From NCBI GenBank assembly GCA_943357285.1, contig CALRGJ010000010.1, positions 1-44,983 of the forward strand: a stretch of DNA of 44,983 bases. Direction: 5' to 3'. The stretch comes from Candidatus Peribacteria bacterium (lineage in GTDB: Bacteria; Patescibacteriota; Gracilibacteria; UBA1369; LOWO2-01-FULL-3). Of this stretch, positions 1-7,603 are shown piece by piece (positions within the stretch are counted from its first letter, which is position 1; each line of letters opens with the position of its first letter). Position numbers and translations under genes: made by a program. The notes under the pieces were generated by a model. The model worked only from the letters and a program-made list of their open reading frames with translations. It was not told the origin of the DNA and did not search any database.

Positions 1-126
1 GGAACCTCTGGAACCTCTGGAACCTCTGGAACCTCTGGAACCTCTGGAACCTCTGGAACCTCTGGAACCTCTGGAACCTCTGGAACCTCTGGAACCTCTG
101 GAACCTCTGGAACCTCTGGAACCTCT
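1..126. repeat. Perfect 9-bp tandem repeat, 14 copies seen, open to the left
   Basis: Fourteen identical copies of ggaacctct run from base 1 to 126. The next unit (ggtgcctcc) is degenerate. On the minus strand each unit encodes Pro-Glu-Val inside the gene at 1-644. The unit is a multiple of three, so slippage would change protein length without shifting frame. The array may continue past the edge. Perfect identity suggests recent expansion, or an assembly collapse point. Confidence 0.95.
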
Positions 127-644
127 GGTGCCTCCACAACTTTATTTGCCTCTGCAATTTCTGACACTTCCGGTTCAGGTTCTACTACCTCAACCTCTTC
201 ATCATTAAAAATTGGTTCATCCACCGATTCTTCCTTTACTTCATCATCTTCAAAAGAAGGAGATTCTTCAACTTTTTTAACAGGTTGGTGATAATCAAAT
301 GGCGAAACCTCGGCCTTTTTTGGCTCAACTTTTTCAGAAAAATTCTGAGCTTTTGCTTGAATTTGATTCTGAGGTTGGGCTTGAGTTTCCACCTTATTTT
401 TTTTGCGACGACGACGTCTTCTCTTTTTCTTCAAAGAAGGATCTACCTGTACTTCTTGACCATTAGCAAATTCTTGCTTAAATTCATTAATTTTATCTTT
501 TGCCACAGCACCTTCAATTTTCTGCCACATGGCAGATTTATCATGAGCATTTTTATGATGCTCTCCCTTGCGCTCGTGCTTTTGTTCACGACGCACATTG
601 TCCTGACTCTGATTACCACCTTGATTTTGACCACTATTTTGCAT
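1..644 (-). CDS. Basic low-complexity protein with a Pro-Glu-Val repeat, partial (C-terminus beyond the window)
   Basis: The frame opens at the ATG at 644-642 and stays open to the left edge, giving at least 214 residues. The N-terminus is rich in Gln, Asn and His. A basic patch with five consecutive Arg lies at about residues 72-82. An acidic Glu/Asp stretch follows, then a run of Pro-Glu-Val triplets encoded by the 9-bp repeat at 1-126. No signal peptide or membrane segment is visible in this part. The basic patch suggests binding to nucleic acid or another polyanion, but this is inference and I do not recognise the family. Small plus-strand frames here (285-671) are antisense noise. An extended -10 promoter lies at 671-679. 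Confidence 0.75.
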   Translation of the reverse strand, partial: MQNSGQNQGGNQSQDNVRREQKHERKGEHHKNAHDKSAMWQKIEGAVAKDKINEFKQEFANGQEVQVDPSLKKKRRRRRRKKNKVETQAQPQNQIQAKAQNFSEKVEPKKAEVSPFDYHQPVKKVEESPSFEDDEVKEESVDEPIFNDEEVEVVEPEPEVSEIAEANKVVEAPEVPEVPEVPEVPEVPEVPEVPEVPEVPEVPEVPEVPEVPEV

Positions 645-670
645 CAACTATTGCTTAAATATATCCTGTA

Positions 671-679
671 ATTATACCA
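671..679 (-). promoter_or_regulatory. Extended -10 promoter for the gene at 1-644
   Basis: On the minus strand TGG precedes a perfect TATAAT, 27 bases before the start codon. The 17-mer CTGTTTTATGGTATAAT (671-687) is repeated exactly at 16724-16740 before another minus-strand gene. No good -35 hexamer is visible. Confidence 0.6.
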
Positions 680-763
680 TAAAACAGTTTAAAAATAAAG
701 CGAGAGCGACAAAAGAACACATTTAAATTCTCATCTATAGCTATAGGAAAAACCTTTGAAATA

Positions 764-772
764 TGCTATAAT
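764..772 (+). promoter_or_regulatory. Extended -10 promoter for mscS
   Basis: TGCTATAAT is a perfect -10 hexamer with the TGn extension, 26 bases before the mscS ATG. The predicted leader is about 20 bases and has no Shine-Dalgarno sequence. Confidence 0.6.
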
Positions 773-798
773 ACTAAGATTAATATTAGCAAAAATAC

Positions 799-1863
799 AT
801 GGCCTCAAGCCCCGACCTAAATAACTCATTAAATAGTAGTCAAATTGACTCTAAAGGCAAAGACGTAACCAGTGCTGCAAGTGCAGACCTGGGAAATATT
901 AGCGAAACCGTAATCGAAAAATTTACTCAGTTTATTGAAGTGGCCATTGTTTTAGTAGTGATGTTTTTTATAATTCACTGGCTAAAAAAATATATCGCAA
1001 AAATTGAGACTCAACACACTCAACAACGCACCGCTCTCAATGTAGTAGAAAAATTATTGGTTGGATTTATTATAGTTGTTGGCATTACCATCTCCTTAAA
1101 AATATTTGGAATAGATATCAGTATATTAGTAGGAGTAGGACTTGTTGGCTTAAGCTACGCCTTAAAGGACATTATACAAAACTATGTAGCCGGCATTTTA
1201 ATTTTTCTCAAAGCCCCATTTAAAATTGGAGATATAGTTAAAATTAAAAAATATGTAGGCCGTGTAGATAGAATGGAATTCCAGTCCACAAGCCTCAAAA
1301 CATTTGATAATCGTGATGTAACTATCTACAACTCGGACATTATGTCTCAATCAATTGAAAATTATTCTCGCCATAATATGCGCCGTCTAGAAATAGACGT
1401 AAGTCTCGGATATGGCAGCGATATTCAGAAAGTAACTAAACTCATAAGCGTGATTTTAGATAGTAATTCTTCAGTATTAAAAGACCCTAAATATTCAATT
1501 TCCTTCAAGAGTTTCACAAACAGCAGCATGATAGTAAAAGTGAAATTTTGGGTAAGTGTACCATCAAATTTCCTAGCAATTCGCTCAGACATTGCCTGGA
1601 AAATCAATCAATCGTTCGATGAATCCACAGTGTTTGGACCATATGCACGTGGCTTCCAGACAACAAATGATTTCACACTCAATGTTGAACGCCAAAATAG
1701 AATTAAGGAATTCTACAATAATCCTCTATATTCAGGAACAGCTGCCGCCACGATTGCCACCCCTCCTACAGCTCCAATTCCTGCGCTAGACGCGAATGGA
1801 CAGCCTATCCCGGCAGAAGTAAATTCAGACATAGATGAGCCACAAATCGACGAAGATTTGTAA
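799..1863 (+). CDS. mscS: MscS-family small-conductance mechanosensitive channel
   Basis: Membrane channel that opens under membrane tension to release solutes during osmotic downshock. The 354 residues have a polar N-terminus, hydrophobic segments at about 43-62 and 85-102, and a glycine- and alanine-rich pore helix at about 107-138. The MscS beta domain follows, with the typical FKIGDIVKI stretch at 141-149. The C-terminal tail is rich in Pro, Ala and Asp. Three membrane segments match a minimal MscS. The start is the ATG just after an extended -10. Oddity: after the TAA the same frame stays open through the next gene, so only one stop codon separates the two products. Confidence 0.93.
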   Translation: MASSPDLNNSLNSSQIDSKGKDVTSAASADLGNISETVIEKFTQFIEVAIVLVVMFFIIHWLKKYIAKIETQHTQQRTALNVVEKLLVGFIIVVGITISLKIFGIDISILVGVGLVGLSYALKDIIQNYVAGILIFLKAPFKIGDIVKIKKYVGRVDRMEFQSTSLKTFDNRDVTIYNSDIMSQSIENYSRHNMRRLEIDVSLGYGSDIQKVTKLISVILDSNSSVLKDPKYSISFKSFTNSSMIVKVKFWVSVPSNFLAIRSDIAWKINQSFDESTVFGPYARGFQTTNDFTLNVERQNRIKEFYNNPLYSGTAAATIATPPTAPIPALDANGQPIPAEVNSDIDEPQIDEDL

Positions 1864-2067
1864 AAAATTTCAAGTAAGCATAAAATAAAAGGAAATTTAA
1901 TCAAACAGAATCTGAGCAATCTTAGACGTCTTGATTTTAATTATCCAGAAACAACCGACACTTCAACTCAACAAGACAAAGGAGTTGATTTTCAAAGATC
2001 TCCTCTAGAAAAATTAGCCGCTAAACATAATTCAAGACTCATACATAGCAGAGGAGAAATAAATGGC

Positions 2068-2841
2068 ATGGGTGCGAATTTTAGAGGTCTTTCCATGGGC
2101 ATACTAGGAGATTCCATAGCCATACCAGAATTGCTCACCAGTTACCTTCAAAGAAAACTGGGAGATGTCATAGCCAATATGAATGTTGGATTTGAACTTG
2201 GAGAATTTCTTCTCGGCGAAAAGCCAAAAGATAAAAGCACAAAAATAATCTTAATTCCAGGTTACGCCGCCTCTCCAAGACATTTAGAAAAACTCGCCGA
2301 CCATCTAGGCGAGAATGTAGAAACCAACCCCCATTTTGAAAAAAGAAAATTAGCAGAAAGAGTTCTGGCAGACGCCGAAATTTTAGCGAGAAATCTAATT
2401 AGAGATCAAAAACAAGTAAACATCTGCGCTCATAGCCGAGGTGGCTTAGTCACCCTCTGTGCCATGAAAATGCTAGAGGAATTACAAAAGGATGAACTGG
2501 TTAGAAAAATATTTCTCCTATCCCCAACCTCTCACGGAATAAGACCAGAAATAGCACCTATAGCCCAACAACTAGGAATAGGCGCAATCGAAGATCTTTG
2601 TTCAGGAAGCGATGCGGTAAACTATTGGCAAGGACTCAGCGCAAAAAGCAGATCAAAAATTAATATTGTCAGCCAAGAAGGAGGAGATGGATTCACCTCA
2701 CCAGATCACAGCTTTGTAGACGGCTCCACAATGTTTGTAACTCCACACTGTGGACACCAAAAAAGTATTAGAGATCCTTCAACTGATTTCTTTCGTCTCA
2801 CAATTGAACTAATACATCATTCTGTAGTAGGAACCAATTAG
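2068..2841 (+). CDS. Alpha/beta-hydrolase fold protein, lipase/esterase-like
   Basis: A 257-residue protein with an oxyanion-type strand (IILIPGYAAS, about 60-69) and a nucleophile elbow AHSRGG at 121-126, so Ser123 is the likely nucleophile. Ala replaces the usual first Gly of GxSxG. A later Asp- and His-containing segment (near PHCGH) could complete a triad. The pattern resembles lipase class 2/PGAP1-like hydrolases; the substrate is unknown. The chosen ATG has a GAGGAG at 2051-2056, one of the few Shine-Dalgarno-like sites here. The frame is open back to 1864 without ATG, GTG or TTG, and is in phase with mscS. The 3' end overlaps the next gene tail to tail by 33 bp. Confidence 0.7.
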   Translation: MGANFRGLSMGILGDSIAIPELLTSYLQRKLGDVIANMNVGFELGEFLLGEKPKDKSTKIILIPGYAASPRHLEKLADHLGENVETNPHFEKRKLAERVLADAEILARNLIRDQKQVNICAHSRGGLVTLCAMKMLEELQKDELVRKIFLLSPTSHGIRPEIAPIAQQLGIGAIEDLCSGSDAVNYWQGLSAKSRSKINIVSQEGGDGFTSPDHSFVDGSTMFVTPHCGHQKSIRDPSTDFFRLTIELIHHSVVGTN

Positions 2842-3384
2842 AATTCTTCCTAGAATAAATTGGAACACCATATAGGCCATTACACCAACTACTAAAACAA
2901 TAACGGCATTTTGTTGTGAGAGCTTTCCCCATTCCAAAAACAAATGGTAAGCAACGGCAAACATCCAAACCACACCTACTGTCCAAACCAAATCAAATAA
3001 TCCGGTAGGCTCAATAAGTCCAGTCAAAGCCAACAAAAATGGAATAGCACTCAACCACAAAAACACTGAAGAATAAGCCAAAACTTTAAAAAATGCCCAA
3101 TGACCATGCTTGCTCTCAAACATTCTTTCAGCAGCATAACTCATAGCAAAAATAGCGCCTACTATCGCCAAAGAAGGAATAACCATTGGCCAGAAAATAA
3201 ATCTTGAAGCGATAGAACCAAAGCCTGACGGAAACAACATTGAAGACAAAAGAAGATTTAAAACCGGTGGAACAGCCAACATAATAAAACCCCATTTTTT
3301 AGCTCCGCTACGAGCAGCAACAGCCGCCATAGTAGGCTTATCAAACTTTAAAATTTTAACACCGTCTTTAATTTCATTAATCAT
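2809..3384 (-). CDS. Yip1-like integral membrane protein
   Basis: A 191-residue protein whose N-terminal 30 residues are soluble, followed by about five hydrophobic helices. The layout and the mid-protein pattern (a polar stretch before helix 3, then a Pro-containing helix pair) resemble the Yip1 domain superfamily. That family is found in many bacteria without a settled function. It lies 24 bp downstream of the lipoprotein gene on the same strand, so cotranscription is likely. The family call comes from overall character, not from a catalytic motif; an unassigned polytopic membrane protein is the alternative. Confidence 0.55.
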   Translation of the reverse strand: MINEIKDGVKILKFDKPTMAAVAARSGAKKWGFIMLAVPPVLNLLLSSMLFPSGFGSIASRFIFWPMVIPSLAIVGAIFAMSYAAERMFESKHGHWAFFKVLAYSSVFLWLSAIPFLLALTGLIEPTGLFDLVWTVGVVWMFAVAYHLFLEWGKLSQQNAVIVLVVGVMAYMVFQFILGRILIGSYYRMMY

Positions 3385-3408
3385 AAAAATATTAAATTAA
3401 AAATATAA

Positions 3409-3867
3409 TTAAACTGGAGCTTCTACAGTTAACAACTTTAAAATATCGTCATAGAAAGATTTTAAAGTCTGGATATTCTTAGTATCATCCGGAGATACCG
3501 CCATGCTATAAACAGTCTTATCTGCACCTTCTACCAAAAATGTCATTGAAACAGGATCAGCAACCAAATAAGGATCTGTAGGAATTTTATAATTCTTCAC
3601 ATACTTAGTTTCAGTCTCAAAACGATCAAAATATTCTCCACCCAACTGTCCTGCAAAATCCACAGTCTTCTGTTTTTTATCAGAAAAATCTTTTTTATAA
3701 TCCACGGTCAAAGTACGCTTTGAATATTCCGGAGTCAGATTCAATACCGCCACACCACTTGGATCTCTCAACGTAATGGCAAACTTAGCCACATCCCTTG
3801 ATCCAAAACAAGCAGTCAAACCAACTGTCATCAAGGTAACAATCGCAAAATATAAAAATTTTTTCAT
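3409..3867 (-). CDS. Predicted lipoprotein of unknown function
   Basis: The 152-residue product starts with a basic n-region, a hydrophobic core and the lipobox LTAC, with the lipidated Cys at residue 20. The mature part is polar with alternating beta-like segments. It includes a region reading like a lipoprotein fold that tracks a bound peptide or lipid, but I cannot name a family. It would sit on the outer face of the cytoplasmic membrane. A lipoprotein implies prolipoprotein processing in this cell. It precedes the Yip1-like gene and follows the bL25 terminator. Confidence 0.7.
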   Translation of the reverse strand: MKKFLYFAIVTLMTVGLTACFGSRDVAKFAITLRDPSGVAVLNLTPEYSKRTLTVDYKKDFSDKKQKTVDFAGQLGGEYFDRFETETKYVKNYKIPTDPYLVADPVSMTFLVEGADKTVYSMAVSPDDTKNIQTLKSFYDDILKLLTVEAPV

Positions 3868-3942
3868 AAAAATTGGAATAAGGTTAAATCCAAAAGAGAT
3901 TATATAACAAAATTCCTAAAAAAAACAATCCATATCTGAAGC

Positions 3943-3982
3943 AAAAAAAATGACCCCCAGTACAAATCGCACATAGAGGTCA
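3943..3982 (-). terminator. Rho-independent terminator after rplY
   Basis: On the minus strand a short hairpin (TGACC at 3951-3955 pairing with GGTCA at 3978-3982, plus one inner pair) is followed by eight T. It lies just past the rplY stop. Confidence 0.65.
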
Positions 3983-4000
3983 GATTTTAAATCATTTTTA

Positions 4001-4657
4001 TTATTTCTTCTTCGCATCAGCAGCGGCATCAGCAGCAACTGGAGCAGCAACTGCAGTAGCAGGTACATCAGCAGCAGCAACAACTGGAGCAGCTTCAACT
4101 TCTTCCTTAGGTAATACAGCAGTTACTACAACTTCTTCCGGAGGATTTACAACAGTAATACCAGTCGGAACACTCAAGTCCTTAACACGTACGAAACTAT
4201 GTAAATCAACGATAGGTTCTACACTAACTTCAATAGACTGAATAAGATCTTTTGGTAAACACTTAACAGTGATTTCATCCAAGTTATAAGTCAAAATACC
4301 TCCAAAGTCTTTTACAGCTTTAGCAGTACCAATAAACTTCAATGGAATCTTAGCTGTAATAACCTGATCCATTCTTACATTAATAAAATCCACGTGGATA
4401 ATTTTGTCAGAAATAGGATCACGTTGAATATCATGAACCAACACATTGTGCTTTGCTTTACCATCAACGCTTAATTCAATAACAGTATTTTTACCGGCAG
4501 TTCTGTAAAGACGACGGAAAGGGCCATAGGCCAACTGTAAAGAAACATTCGTTACACCTTTTCCATAGAATTCTGCAGGAAGTAAATTTTGTAGAAGTAA
4601 ATCCTTACCTTTTACTTTCAAATCCCTAGTTTGTACTTCAATTGTCTGTATGTCCAT
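4001..4657 (-). CDS. rplY: 50S ribosomal protein bL25, long (CTC/TL5) form
   Basis: Ribosomal protein that binds 5S rRNA. Residues 1-95 carry the L25 fold with the usual basic face (YGPFRRLYR region). Residues 100-185 are the extra beta domain of the long form (VSVEPIVDLHSFVRVKDL). A 30-residue Ala/Val-rich tail ends in three Lys. At 218 residues it matches the CTC class rather than the roughly 95-residue E. coli form. The ATG has no Shine-Dalgarno sequence. A terminator follows. The repetitive Ala tail is common for this family. Confidence 0.93.
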   Translation of the reverse strand: MDIQTIEVQTRDLKVKGKDLLLQNLLPAEFYGKGVTNVSLQLAYGPFRRLYRTAGKNTVIELSVDGKAKHNVLVHDIQRDPISDKIIHVDFINVRMDQVITAKIPLKFIGTAKAVKDFGGILTYNLDEITVKCLPKDLIQSIEVSVEPIVDLHSFVRVKDLSVPTGITVVNPPEEVVVTAVLPKEEVEAAPVVAAADVPATAVAAPVAADAAADAKKK

Positions 4658-4793
4658 AAAAATAAGTGCTGAATATTAAATTGCCCGCCCAGTTTAGCCG
4701 AAACACCGTGTCGACGCAATAGAAATTTGACTTCTGCCTCGACCCCCCTTGGCACACGCCTCCATCTTTAAACTGTACATCCCCTTTTCAACC

Positions 4794-4802
4794 TGCTAAA
4801 AT
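4794..4802 (+). promoter_or_regulatory. Extended -10 promoter for ybaB-mltG
   Basis: TGCTAAAAT lies 26 bases before the ybaB ATG. A weak -35 candidate, TGTACA, sits at 4774-4779 with a 17-base spacer. Confidence 0.5.
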
Positions 4803-4828
4803 CGCCTAAAGAAATTAAAAAAAATCAT

Positions 4829-5119
4829 ATGTTTGATAAAGCAAAAAACCTCTACAAATTACAGAAACAAGCTCGTGAAATTAAGGAAAAACTAAAGAAT
4901 ACTCATATTGAAGCTGAAAACGAAGGAGTTTCAGTAATTATAAATGGTGAACAAGAAGTAATTGAAGTTCATGTGTCAGATGAAGCTATGCAAGATAAGA
5001 AGAAATTAGAAAGCAATCTAGTAAACTGCATGAACAAAGCAGTTAAAAAATCTCAACAGATTGGCGCTGATCTCATGAAAGATATTATGGGAGACATGAA
5101 TATGCCAGGTTTGAACTAA
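4829..5119 (+). CDS. ybaB: YbaB/EbfC family nucleoid-associated protein
   Basis: Small DNA-binding protein of the nucleoid, usually a homodimer. The 96 residues show the family layout: an N-terminal amphipathic helix (FDKAKNLYKLQKQAREIKEKL), a central beta region with the conserved NGE turn and V-I-E-V-H-V strand, and a C-terminal helix with KKLE and a Lys/Gln-rich stretch. In many bacteria ybaB lies beside dnaX and recR; here it leads mltG instead, with only 2 bp between stop and next start, so the two are probably cotranscribed. Confidence 0.88.
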   Translation: MFDKAKNLYKLQKQAREIKEKLKNTHIEAENEGVSVIINGEQEVIEVHVSDEAMQDKKKLESNLVNCMNKAVKKSQQIGADLMKDIMGDMNMPGLN

Positions 5120-5121
5120 TT

Positions 5122-6159
5122 ATGCCTTTTTACAGCTACAACAGGAACAGAAGATTTTATCGATTATTAGCAGTGCCAGTAATCGTAGCTTTTGTAATGT
5201 TAATAGGATACATGAGATATCATAGCTTTATATACGACCCTGTAGACCCTAGCGACAACACCGGGATATCCTTTCAAATAAAAAAAGGACAAAGTGTAAA
5301 GGAAATAGCAGCAAATTTAAAAGAAAAAGGACTAATAAAGAGCCCTTATTCCCTCTATTTACATGCAAAACTTAATCACTTGGGCGAAAACATCATCGCT
5401 GGACGCTTTGTTCTAACAAAAGCAATGAACGGACCAAAGATTCTAGAAGCATTAAGCGACGCCTCAAAAGCACAATTCGTCATCACGGTACAAGAAGGAC
5501 TTACTATTAGAGATATCGATGCAAAATTGGTAGACATGGAACTAACAAGAGCAGGAGAATTCATGCAAGCGGTAAAAGATTTCGACAACTGGGGAGGATA
5601 CACATTCTTAGACAAAAACACTCTTTCAAAACTAAGTCTTCCTCTTGAAGGATATTTATACCCAGACACCTACTTCATAAATCCAGATGGATTTAACTCA
5701 AATGATTTAATTTCAATGATGCTCAATAATTTTGAAAAGAAATTCTCAAAACTACAAGAAAGCATAAAAAAACATACTATACACGAGATCATAACCATGG
5801 CTTCAATTTTAGAAAGTGAAGTGAAAAGTACTAAAGATAGAAAAACAGTATCTGGAATTATGTGGAAAAGATTAGAAAGCAAATGGACACTGGGTGCCGA
5901 TGCTACACTTCTTTACGTTACTACAGACCGTAACATAGATGCTAAAGATTTAGCCCTAAACTCTCCATACAACACTCGCAAAAACCTAGGACTCCCTCCA
6001 GGACCTATTTGCAATCCAAGCGTTAACAGCATTGAAGCAGCAATGTATCCGACTTCAAGCGCTTACTGGTTCTATCTTACAACTCTCGACACCGGTAAAG
6101 TCATATATGCCAAAACTAACGACGAACAAAATGTGAACAGGGCGAAGTATTTGAAATAA
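5122..6159 (+). CDS. mltG: Endolytic murein transglycosylase MltG
   Basis: Cleaves nascent glycan strands in peptidoglycan at the outer face of the membrane. The 345 residues contain one membrane anchor (about 15-31), a LysM-like region with the typical GQSVKEIA segment, and the YceG catalytic domain. Visible signatures are LEGYLYPDTY at 175-184 and ASILESE near 227-233, with Glu231 as the likely catalytic residue. GLPPGPICNPS near the C-terminus is also typical. Its presence supports a peptidoglycan wall. It ends 2 bp from the convergent FecR-domain gene, leaving no room for a separate terminator. Confidence 0.93.
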   Translation: MPFYSYNRNRRFYRLLAVPVIVAFVMLIGYMRYHSFIYDPVDPSDNTGISFQIKKGQSVKEIAANLKEKGLIKSPYSLYLHAKLNHLGENIIAGRFVLTKAMNGPKILEALSDASKAQFVITVQEGLTIRDIDAKLVDMELTRAGEFMQAVKDFDNWGGYTFLDKNTLSKLSLPLEGYLYPDTYFINPDGFNSNDLISMMLNNFEKKFSKLQESIKKHTIHEIITMASILESEVKSTKDRKTVSGIMWKRLESKWTLGADATLLYVTTDRNIDAKDLALNSPYNTRKNLGLPPGPICNPSVNSIEAAMYPTSSAYWFYLTTLDTGKVIYAKTNDEQNVNRAKYLK

Positions 6160-6161
6160 TA

Positions 6162-7535
6162 TTAGTCTTGAGCAGGAACCACTGCAGGAGTAGTAGAATC
6201 TGTTACTAGTGCTGGCTCCGGACCACTTGGCGCTGGAGCAACCGCTTGAGGAGTGTAATTTACTTTAATTATTATACTTTCTCCCTTCTTGCCACTAGCA
6301 TCTAAACCATAAACTTCATAAGTGTTATCCCCTGCCTTCATCAAACCAAAATCTGCATTGGCAAAATAACTCCAAGCAGTTGATCCGGCTTTAAATTTAG
6401 TCAAAGTATATCCATTCACTACAACTTTATCTGCACCTTTAATTGTACCACTTAAAGTTGTAACTCTGCTTGTAACCTTATATACACCACTCGCATCAGG
6501 CTTCACGCCACCAGCAATAGAAGTAATCTCAGGCTTTGAAACACCTGTGGACTCAGCAGGAGTAGGAGTTTTTACAGTTGCATCAGCTGTAGCTGTTGTT
6601 GTCGTATCAGTTGGAGTTTTTGCAGCATCTGTCGCCGCAGCATCTACCACTGTACCATCAGGCAAAACAGTAGTTCCGGCATCAGGAACAACCACAGAAG
6701 TTTCCGGTACTACAACCTGAGGAGCTACTTTCACTAAACCAATACCGCCGGGACCAATAGTTTTCTCAAAAACTGTAGGAGTATCGTCTTCTTTAATATT
6801 CCACAAATACCAATCACTTTCTTTAAAATCATCAGCATGAGCAGCTAAAACCGTAGGACTTTGATAAGCCCAATAAGCTTTCAACACTTCACTCTTGAAA
6901 TTAATTTCTTGCCCAACACCAACAGATTCAGATTCAACAACTTTACTACCACTCTCATCCAAAACATCCACCACTAAACCATCATTTTGAGAAACAGCCA
7001 AAACTCTAACTATTTGATCACCCTGATTCTCCAATTCAAAAATGCTGGCATTATTAGATTTTGCCACAATATTATTCATAGTCACAGCTACTTCAGAAGG
7101 ACCAGCGTTTCTATTCATCATATTAAACCAAACATCACCAGCATAGAGATGCAAATCCATACTTGGAGCATCACCACTATCACTAATAACATCAAAACTA
7201 AGATCAGCATTGCCACCAATTCTCATTAGACTTCCATCGTAAAATTCCACAATAAATCTAGCATCAGCAGAAGATCTAATTCTATCTCCCTGCATCACTA
7301 CCGAATCAGTATTCAAATTAAAAAAGGACTCTGTTCCCCACGCCTTCATTTGCGCACTTCCCTCTACAATATGTAAATAAGCAGCTTTTGGCTGAGATGA
7401 AGGGAAAAAAGCACGCCACAAATTAAAAAGAAGCACTCCAATAATTCCAATACAAATTATTATTAGAAACGGCATTACATAATTAGTTTTGCCTACCTGG
7501 CGACGCGGCTGATGATAACGAGGTCTTTGATACAA
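6162..7535 (-). CDS. FecR-domain membrane-anchored protein with C-terminal Ig-like region
   Basis: The 457-residue protein has a basic N-terminus, one membrane segment at about 22-42 and a FecR domain at about 52-150 with the typical VMQGDRIRSS and YDGSLMRIGG stretches. Next come a Thr/Pro/Ala-rich linker and a beta-rich domain of about 90 residues that looks Ig-like. The acidic C-terminus is Pro-rich. The bulk should lie outside the cell. In Proteobacteria FecR senses TonB signals, but here the domain more likely serves in envelope architecture; this is inference. The assigned start is TTG; the next in-frame ATG is at residue 21, which would remove the basic leader. It follows dnaA at 68 bp. 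Confidence 0.8.
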   Translation of the reverse strand: MYQRPRYHQPRRQVGKTNYVMPFLIIICIGIIGVLLFNLWRAFFPSSQPKAAYLHIVEGSAQMKAWGTESFFNLNTDSVVMQGDRIRSSADARFIVEFYDGSLMRIGGNADLSFDVISDSGDAPSMDLHLYAGDVWFNMMNRNAGPSEVAVTMNNIVAKSNNASIFELENQGDQIVRVLAVSQNDGLVVDVLDESGSKVVESESVGVGQEINFKSEVLKAYWAYQSPTVLAAHADDFKESDWYLWNIKEDDTPTVFEKTIGPGGIGLVKVAPQVVVPETSVVVPDAGTTVLPDGTVVDAAATDAAKTPTDTTTTATADATVKTPTPAESTGVSKPEITSIAGGVKPDASGVYKVTSRVTTLSGTIKGADKVVVNGYTLTKFKAGSTAWSYFANADFGLMKAGDNTYEVYGLDASGKKGESIIIKVNYTPQAVAPAPSGPEPALVTDSTTPAVVPAQD

Positions 7536-7603
7536 TAGAATTTTTGATTAATAAAACAAATTTATTCTAGAACACAGCAAGTAAAATGTCATCATAATTT
7601 TAT

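Noticed and set aside
1-126. CRISPR array
   Set aside because: The units are contiguous 9-mers without spacers and encode part of a protein.
285-671. A 128-residue hydrophobic plus-strand frame at the left end
   Set aside because: It is the antisense of the better-supported minus-strand gene at 1-644 and has no promoter or family match.
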